Below, piece after piece: positions 14,733 through 19,645 of a stretch of 19,645 bases of DNA. Origin of the DNA: Anaerolineales bacterium. Lineage in GTDB: Bacteria > Chloroflexota > Anaerolineae > Anaerolineales > Villigracilaceae. Below the pieces are notes generated by a model, which worked only from the letters and a program-made list of their open reading frames with translations, ran no database searches and was not told the origin of the DNA. Position numbers and translations under genes: made by a program. Location of the stretch: assembly GCA_017882065.1 (NCBI GenBank), contig JADGQD010000012.1, forward strand, positions 1 through 19,645. The letters are read 5' to 3'. Within the stretch, counting starts at the first letter, position 1, and every line of letters starts with the position of its first letter.

Positions 14733-16520
14733 ATGAGCGATTTAGAACGCAAAAAGATTGTACTTCCCGCGAATATTTCTATTCGCGATTTCGCACAGAT
14801 CATTGAAGTCAGCCCGATCCAGATCATTAAAAAGTTAATGACCAACGGTGTGATGGCCAGTATCAACCAGGCGATTGATTATGATACCGCTGCTATTTTG
14901 GCCGACGAAATGGGTTTTGAAGCCACGTTGGAAAATCAGGAAGCGCCGGTGGTGAAAGAGACTGGCGATGTGCCATTGTGGCGAAAAACGATCGCCGGTG
15001 AAAACGAAGCATCCTTGACCCCGCGTCCGCCTGTCGTGACCATTCTCGGCCATGTGGATCATGGCAAGACCTCTCTGCTGGATGCCATTCGAGACGCAGA
15101 CGTTGCCGCCGGGGAAGCCGGTGGCATTACCCAGCATATCGGTGCTTATCAGGTGGAGCTGAAAGGCAGGCAGATTACCTTCCTGGATACCCCCGGTCAC
15201 GCTGCCTTTACCGCTATGCGCTCGCGTGGTGCCCAAGGTGCGGATATTGTGATCCTGGTAATCGCTGCCGACGATGGTGTGATGCCACAGACGAAGGAAG
15301 CCATTGCTCATGCCAAGGCGGCGCGCGTACCCATCATTGTGGCGCTGAACAAGGTGGACAAGCCCAATTCCAATCCCGATCGAGTCAAAAAACAACTCGG
15401 CGAGAACGACCTTATGCCAGACGACTGGGGTGGTAACACAATGGTCATCCCGGTTTCGGCCAAGCAGAAACAGGGTATCGAGGACCTGCTGGAAGCCATC
15501 CTATTGGTGGCCGATAACACTGACATCCGTGCGAACCCCAAGGGTGCGGTCATAGGGACGATAATCGAAGCAGAGTTGGATAAATCCAGGGGACCGGTTG
15601 CCACGCTCCTGGTCCAAAACGGGACGCTCAACACGGGCGATATCGTGGTGGCCGGGAATACTTATGGCCGCCTGCGCGCCCTGTTCGACTTCCGCGGCCG
15701 GAAGGTTCAGAAAGCCGGGCCGTCCACCCCGGTCTCGGTGATGGGGTTGAGCGAGTTACCCTCTGCCGGGGATGTGTTCAAGGTGGTTGGATCCGAGAAA
15801 GAAGCCCGGCAATCCATCCTGGAACGACAAGAAGCCAACAAAAAGCAGACCTCCGCGACCAAAAAAATCACTCTGGAGGAATTGTTCTCCAAGATAAAGG
15901 CCGGTGAAGCTCAAGAACTTAACCTCATCCTGAAAGCCGATATGCAGGGTTCACTAGAACCCATCATCAACGAGATCAAAGAACTGGGAAAAGGTGAGAT
16001 CAGGATTAACATTTTGTACGCTGAGACGGGTAATATCAGCGAGAACGACGTGTTATTGGCATCCTCTTCCCAGGCCATCATTGTCGGGTTCAGTGTCCAG
16101 GCGGATGTGGCTGCCCGTCGTCTGGCCGATACAGAAGGCGTCTCCATCCGGCTGTATGATATTATCTACCGTCTGATCGAGGATGTGGAAAAAGCCCTCA
16201 AGGGCATGCTGGCCCCGGTATTTACCGAGAAAGCGCTCGGCAAGGCGGTTGTTTTGCAGGTCTTTAGCCTGTCAAAGGGCACAAAAATTGCCGGCTGCCG
16301 GGTCACCGAAGGCGAAGTCCGCCGCAATGGCAAGGTCCGTGTTACCCGCGGAAAGGATATCGTCTTCGAAGGCGAAGTTAGTTCACTCAAACATGAGAAG
16401 GAAGATGTGCGCGAGGTGCGCACTGGCTTCGAATGCGGCATCGGCCTGAAAAACTTCAGCGATGTCCAGGTCGGTGATGTAATAGAATGTTACCTGCTGG
16501 AAAAGACAGAAATTGAATAG
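14733..16520 (+). CDS. infB: Translation initiation factor IF-2, short form
   Basis: This 595-aa GTPase places initiator tRNA on the ribosome and promotes subunit joining. A small IF2_N domain (about 8-60, VLPANISIRDFAQIIEVSP) leads almost directly into the G domain: G1 GHVDHGKT (106-113), G2 GGITQHIG (130-137), G3 DTPGH (152-156), G4 NKVD (206-209) and a SAK G5. Beta-barrel, IF2 core and C2 fMet-tRNA-binding domain follow. It lacks the long charged N-terminal extension of enterobacterial IF2. The start is supported by AGGAG 7 nt upstream. Its last codons (EKTEIE-stop) are repeated 165 bp downstream. Confidence 0.98.
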   Translation: MSDLERKKIVLPANISIRDFAQIIEVSPIQIIKKLMTNGVMASINQAIDYDTAAILADEMGFEATLENQEAPVVKETGDVPLWRKTIAGENEASLTPRPPVVTILGHVDHGKTSLLDAIRDADVAAGEAGGITQHIGAYQVELKGRQITFLDTPGHAAFTAMRSRGAQGADIVILVIAADDGVMPQTKEAIAHAKAARVPIIVALNKVDKPNSNPDRVKKQLGENDLMPDDWGGNTMVIPVSAKQKQGIEDLLEAILLVADNTDIRANPKGAVIGTIIEAELDKSRGPVATLLVQNGTLNTGDIVVAGNTYGRLRALFDFRGRKVQKAGPSTPVSVMGLSELPSAGDVFKVVGSEKEARQSILERQEANKKQTSATKKITLEELFSKIKAGEAQELNLILKADMQGSLEPIINEIKELGKGEIRINILYAETGNISENDVLLASSSQAIIVGFSVQADVAARRLADTEGVSIRLYDIIYRLIEDVEKALKGMLAPVFTEKALGKAVVLQVFSLSKGTKIAGCRVTEGEVRRNGKVRVTRGKDIVFEGEVSSLKHEKEDVREVRTGFECGIGLKNFSDVQVGDVIECYLLEKTEIE

Positions 16521-16696
16521 TTTATGATCTTTCCTGGTGACGATGCTCTGCGTGGTAGTCCCGGTTCTTGCACGGGGCGTCGTCACCGCCATCGGGACGC
16601 TCCGCGTCCCAAGGCCGGGCGCGGAGCGCAGGTGAGAGCGTTCCGACCCAAAGCGTCAGAACGAGAGAAGACAGAAATCGAATAGTTTATGATCTT
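16500..16696 (+). repeat. 165-bp hairpin-rich insert with 32-bp direct repeats
   Basis: Positions 16500-16531 (last codons and stop of infB plus 11 nt) recur at 16665-16696 with 30 of 32 bases identical. Both differences are synonymous in the infB frame. The period is 165 bp, a multiple of 3. Between the copies lie an 11-bp stem (about 16536-16546 with 16577-16587, one wobble), GGGACGC-TCC-GCGTCCC (16594-16610) and CGCTCCGCG paired with CGCGGAGCG (16598-16606, 16620-16628). This looks like an inserted palindromic repeat that duplicated its target. Confidence 0.65.
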
Positions 16697-16713
16697 CGAG
16701 TGTTAATAGAATT

Positions 16714-17082
16714 ATGCCATCCGGTATCCGTCTTCAACGTATTGCGGACCGTATCCGCCAGGAAATCTCGGAAATGCTCATCCGGGAGATCAGTGATCCG
16801 CGCCTGCATCAGATTTTTATCACCGATGTAAAAGTGGACCGTGAACTGGCTTTCGCCGACATCTATGTTTCGGCAGTGGAAGGATCGGTCCGTAGTGCCG
16901 AAATACTTGAAGGGCTCGAACATGCCAGCGGTTTCCTGCGCCATGAACTTTCCGCCCGCATCGAACTGCGTGCCTTCCCGCGTCTGCGCTTCCACTGGGA
17001 CCCCACACCTGAAAACGCAGACCACATCGAACAGTTACTGGCTGATTTGCGAAAGAATGAACGACCTGCAGAAAAAAATTAA
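16714..17082 (+). CDS. rbfA: Ribosome-binding factor A
   Basis: This 122-aa KH-like protein assists late 30S maturation by binding near the 5' helix of 16S rRNA. Family features are the N-terminal RIADRIRQEISEMLIREISDPR, followed by a metal-free KH fold with TDVKVDRELAFADIYVS (38-54) and ELRAFPRLRFHWDPT near the end. Length is typical. No clear SD precedes the ATG; the insert between infB and rbfA ends only about 18 nt upstream, so translation may originally have been coupled to infB. The 3' end overlaps nrnA by 26 bp. Confidence 0.93.
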   Translation: MPSGIRLQRIADRIRQEISEMLIREISDPRLHQIFITDVKVDRELAFADIYVSAVEGSVRSAEILEGLEHASGFLRHELSARIELRAFPRLRFHWDPTPENADHIEQLLADLRKNERPAEKN

Positions 17083-18016
17083 AGACCGCATCCATGCGGC
17101 GCAACGCGTTCTGGTGACCTCCCACGTCCGCCCGGACGGGGATGCCATAGGCTCCAGCCTGGCGCTTGCCTTGGCATTGCTCGACGCCGGTAAACAGGTC
17201 CAGGTGGTGCTCTCCGATGGGGTACCGGCCAATTTCAAACAACTGCCCGGCGCGGACATGGTTCGTAAAAAAGCCGATGGAGAGTTCGACCTGATCGTCA
17301 GCGTGGACTGTTCGGACCTGATACGCATTGGCGATGCCCTGGACGGTTACCACGCCCCCGACATAATCATTGATCATCACGTTACTGCCGAAGCGTTCGG
17401 GACCCTGAACCTGGTTGAGCCGGAAGCAGTTGCCACTGCCTCGGTGCTGATCCGACACATGCACGCCTGGGGGCTGGCCATTACTGCGCCCATCGCTGCA
17501 AATTTGATGACAGGTCTGGTCACTGATACGCTCGGCTTCCGCACGTCGAACACCAGCCCTGAATCTCTGCGCCAGGCCGCCGACCTTTTGGAACTTGGCG
17601 TGGATATGAGTACGCTCTACTACCGCAGCCTGGTACGACGGACCTTTGAGGAGGCGAAATACTGGGGTACAGGCCTCACCAGCCTGGAGCGGGCTGACGG
17701 AATTATCTGGGCAACTATGACCCTGGCCGACCGCAAAACCTCCGGCTACACCGGGAAAGATGATGCCGATCTCATCAATATAGTCTCGTCCATTGATGAT
17801 GCAGAAATTGCAATCATGTTTGTGGAACAAAATGCAGAAAAAACGAAAATCTCCTGGCGTGGGTTGAAACCGCATGTTGACGTTTCGCAGATTGCCCGCC
17901 AGTTTAATGGTGGCGGCCACAAAGCCGCCTCTGGTGCGGAATTGTCCGGCAGCCTGGCCGAGGTCCGGGAACGTATCCTGGAGGCCACACGCAAAATATT
18001 ACTGCTTCATAAATAA
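17057..18016 (+). CDS. nrnA: DHH-DHHA1 phosphoesterase (NrnA-type oligoribonuclease/pAp phosphatase)
   Basis: From the ATG at 17057 the product is 319 aa; the frame stays open further upstream inside rbfA, but the protein homologous to NrnA begins here. It degrades short RNA oligonucleotides and, in several bacteria, converts pAp to AMP. Metal ligands are visible in HVRPDGDAIGS (23-33), SVDCSD (82-87), the DHH triad at 106-108 and VTDT (155-158). The DHHA1 substrate motif is FNGGGHKAASGA (283-294). It overlaps rbfA by 26 bp, the usual nusA-operon placement. The nrnA name is by family and context; substrate preference is not readable from sequence. Confidence 0.93.
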   Translation: MNDLQKKIKDRIHAAQRVLVTSHVRPDGDAIGSSLALALALLDAGKQVQVVLSDGVPANFKQLPGADMVRKKADGEFDLIVSVDCSDLIRIGDALDGYHAPDIIIDHHVTAEAFGTLNLVEPEAVATASVLIRHMHAWGLAITAPIAANLMTGLVTDTLGFRTSNTSPESLRQAADLLELGVDMSTLYYRSLVRRTFEEAKYWGTGLTSLERADGIIWATMTLADRKTSGYTGKDDADLINIVSSIDDAEIAIMFVEQNAEKTKISWRGLKPHVDVSQIARQFNGGGHKAASGAELSGSLAEVRERILEATRKILLLHK

Positions 18017-18047
18017 ATATGTCACCTATAAGCGATCATCATAAAGG

Positions 18048-18108
18048 CAATTCCAGTAATATTGGTTCACATCTTTGCGCAGTACCCTGTAAACCAACCC
18101 CGGAATTG
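18048..18108 (+). promoter_or_regulatory. Nested stem upstream of truB
   Basis: CAATTCC (18048-18054) pairs with GGAATTG (18102-18108), and inside it TTGGTT (18062-18067) pairs with AACCAA (18092-18097). The internal loop is 7 nt on one side and 4 nt on the other. The stem ends 16 nt before the AGGAGG of truB, so it could affect truB translation or mRNA processing. No known riboswitch or ribosomal-protein site was recognised. Confidence 0.45.
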
Positions 18109-18139
18109 ATTTGTTGGGATATTTAGGAGGAATAAAAAA

Positions 18140-19054
18140 ATGGAAAGTCAAGAATTAAAGAACGCCATCTCCGGCATCCTTGTGTTGGACAAGCCCGTCG
18201 GCTTGACTTCGCATGATGTGGTTGACCACATCCGCCGCGGCACCGGTATCCGCCGCGCCGGCCACACCGGTACCCTGGATCCGCGCGCTTCCGGCGTGCT
18301 GGTCATCCTGGTCGGACCGGCGGTGCGCTTGAGCGAGTTCGTCTCGGCTGCGGACAAGCGTTACCAGGCCAGCCTGCGCCTGGGCAATGCCACCGATACA
18401 TACGATGCCGAAGGACACTTCACCCGCCAGCCTTCGACCACCCCGGTGGATGTGACTGAGGAGCAGTTCAACGAAGTGCTCCAACGCTACATCGGTGAGA
18501 TCGAACAGACTCCCCCGGCCTTTTCGGCGGTGAAGGTCCACGGGCGCAAGGCTTACGAGATGGCCCGCCAGGGCGAAGAAGTGGAACTCGCCCCACGCAA
18601 AATCAACGTTTACCATCTCGAGATTCTGGAGTGGGCGCCCCCGGAAGTGGTCATTGACGTGCATTGCTCATCCGGCACCTACGTCCGCTCGCTGGCGAAC
18701 GATGTGGGCATTGCCCTGGGCTGTGGCGCGTATCTGATCGGGCTGCGCCGCACCAAGTCGGGCCGTTTTAGTTTACGGGATGCCACGCCCCTGCGCAAAC
18801 TGGAGGAAGCCTTTACTGCCGGGAACTGGTACCAGTACCTGATCCCGGCCGCCGAGGCCCTGGCAGAATGGGCCGCCGTGGAACTCAACCCCGACGAGGT
18901 GGAAGAAGTCAAGCACGGCCACCGCATCAAGGCTGCCGCGGATGCCAAGCCGGGTTTGGTGCGAGGCGTAAGCATGGCCGGTGAACTCATCGCCATTCTG
19001 GACCTCGATGAAGTCACCATGGAATGGCAGCCGAAGAAAGTGTTCTTCTCGTAA
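18140..19054 (+). CDS. truB: tRNA pseudouridine(55) synthase
   Basis: This 304-aa enzyme converts U55 of the T-loop of tRNA to pseudouridine. The opening LVLDKPVGLTSHDVVDHIRR (14-33) and the catalytic GTLDPRASGVL with Asp47 are diagnostic; KRYQASLRLG, PPAFSAVKVHGRKAYEMAR and CSSGTYVRSLANDVG are further family blocks. The C-terminus carries the family's smaller C-terminal domain. AGGAGG lies 9 nt before the ATG. It follows nrnA after a 123-nt structured gap and precedes ribF. Confidence 0.97.
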   Translation: MESQELKNAISGILVLDKPVGLTSHDVVDHIRRGTGIRRAGHTGTLDPRASGVLVILVGPAVRLSEFVSAADKRYQASLRLGNATDTYDAEGHFTRQPSTTPVDVTEEQFNEVLQRYIGEIEQTPPAFSAVKVHGRKAYEMARQGEEVELAPRKINVYHLEILEWAPPEVVIDVHCSSGTYVRSLANDVGIALGCGAYLIGLRRTKSGRFSLRDATPLRKLEEAFTAGNWYQYLIPAAEALAEWAAVELNPDEVEEVKHGHRIKAAADAKPGLVRGVSMAGELIAILDLDEVTMEWQPKKVFFS

Positions 19055-19085
19055 TTCCATGTAAATTATGGATTGGTCTTGTAGT

Positions 19086-19211
19086 AGCGACTTCCCTGGC
19101 ACCGCCCGCCACAGCGTCCCGGTGTCGTTCCGGCGGAACGTCCCGGTGCCCTTCCGGGAGGGCAGGTGTAGTCGCTCTTTTCCCGGGAGATGGATGGCTG
19201 CCCCTCCGGGG
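19086..19211. repeat. Palindrome-rich intergenic repeat between truB and ribF
   Basis: AGCGACT (19086-19092) and AGTCGCT (19170-19176) enclose CGTTCC-GGC-GGAACG (19126-19140), GGCACC/GGTGCC (19098-19103, 19145-19150), CCCT/AGGG (19149-19162) and two copies of GTCCCGGTG. TCCCGGGA (19181-19188) and CCCC-TCC-GGGG (19201-19211) follow. The layering of small GC hairpins with 3-nt loops resembles the insert between infB and rbfA. No convincing gene lies here. Confidence 0.55.
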
Positions 19212-19258
19212 ATGATAAAGCCGTCATTTTACGAGTATCTCTATTCCATTTTTCCACT

Positions 19259-19645
19259 GTGATTCACACTCATTCTCTCGACGAACTTGCCCTCCAAAAT
19301 GCCTGGCTGACCATCGGCATCTTTGACGGCGTCCATCGCGGCCACCAGGAAATCCTGCGGGCGCTCGTCACCGGGGCGCATGCAGCGGGCGAACCGGCGG
19401 TGGTATTGACCTTCACCCCGCACCCGGCTGTTGTCCTGGGTGGTAAAACGGATTTCAAATGCCTGACCACTCCCGACGAACTCCTGGTTTTGCTGGAATC
19501 GCTTGGCGTGGACGCGGTCATCACCCAGACCTTCAGCCGCGAATTTGCCGACCAGACCGCCGGGGAGTTTATGCGCCATGTCGCACGCAGCCTGGGCCTG
19601 CGTCGGCTTTTCATCGGCTACGATACCGCCCTCGGCCGCGGGCGG
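19259..19645 (+). CDS. ribF: Bifunctional riboflavin kinase/FAD synthetase, N-terminal part
   Basis: The frame runs open to the window end, giving 129 residues of a protein normally about 310 long. The FAD-synthetase domain (nucleotidyltransferase) shows GIFDGVHRGHQEIL (20-33), VVLTFTPHPAVVLGG and FIGYDTALGRGR, which adenylylates FMN; the riboflavin kinase domain would lie beyond the window. The start is taken as GTG 19259 because family alignment begins near IHTHSLDELALQNAWLTIG; no SD is evident. truB-ribF adjacency is the usual end of this operon. Confidence 0.93.
   Translation, partial: MIHTHSLDELALQNAWLTIGIFDGVHRGHQEILRALVTGAHAAGEPAVVLTFTPHPAVVLGGKTDFKCLTTPDELLVLLESLGVDAVITQTFSREFADQTAGEFMRHVARSLGLRRLFIGYDTALGRGR

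Noticed and set aside
16521..16685. 55-codon readthrough extension of IF-2 as a real coding region
   Set aside because: The infB stop is intact, the translated segment is Arg/Gly/Pro-rich from GC hairpins, and IF-2 already has its complete C2 domain.
19055..19258. FMN riboswitch in front of ribF
   Set aside because: No conserved RFN core sequences are present; the gap consists of simple stacked palindromes, and ribF is inside an operon.
1..19645. CRISPR array, tRNA or rRNA genes, transposase
   Set aside because: I saw no regularly spaced repeats, no tRNA cloverleaf with T-loop consensus, no rRNA sequence and no transposase or integrase frame.

Overview
The window looks like chromosomal DNA of a Chloroflexota bacterium, most likely Anaerolineae. 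I infer this from the protein style, a short IF2 without the long N-terminal extension, a NusA with an extended acidic/lysine-rich tail, moderate-to-high GC, and the gene run nusA-ylxR-infB-rbfA-nrnA-truB-ribF. No rRNA or tRNA gene was found, so the lineage call is inference. The window splits into a minus-strand left half (about 1-8.8 kb), a mixed accessory middle (8.9-11.8 kb) and a plus-strand translation/RNA operon on the right (12.1 kb to the end).

Left half, minus strand, read from high to low coordinates. panB and panE (pantothenate branch) lead into a secreted/membrane zinc-ribbon protein of unknown role. Then come a 7-TM NarX-like histidine kinase and a NarL/FixJ response regulator, which overlap by 26 bp and end in a clean terminator at 3821-3849. 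After a roughly 200-nt regulatory gap comes a second minus-strand operon: a 39-residue membrane peptide, a membrane-anchored six-cysteine 'two-CW' protein, an octaheme cytochrome c with a C-terminal anchor, a Tat-exported four-cluster ferredoxin, and a 10-TM NrfD/HybB-like quinone subunit. A terminator at 128-151 closes it. Three of the four junctions are ATGA overlaps, so the five proteins are probably made as a unit. It looks like a quinone-to-cytochrome transmembrane redox module with no catalytic subunit next to it, and the two-component pair beside it is the obvious candidate regulator.

Middle: a small YtxH-like protein; a group-1 glycosyltransferase whose real start is about 110 codons inside its longest ORF and whose mRNA may be leaderless; a decayed CheY-like receiver that keeps a good promoter and ribosome-binding site but has lost its start codon, frame and phosphoacceptor Asp; and a SAM methyltransferase with a C-terminal Trm112-like zinc ribbon.

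Right half, plus strand: a 450-nt gap holds a promoter and a nusA leader with two strong hairpins. Then follow nusA, ylxR/rnpM, infB, rbfA, nrnA, truB and the start of ribF (cut by the window end). rimP, often found before nusA, is absent. Hairpin-rich inserts lie between infB and rbfA (flanked by an imperfect 32-bp direct repeat that copies the end of infB in frame) and between truB and ribF. A nested stem lies just before truB.

The best candidate for something undescribed is the five-gene redox operon. Its first two products share a membrane-helix motif (LR-I/L-GIP-x-A), which suggests they are related and may pack together.
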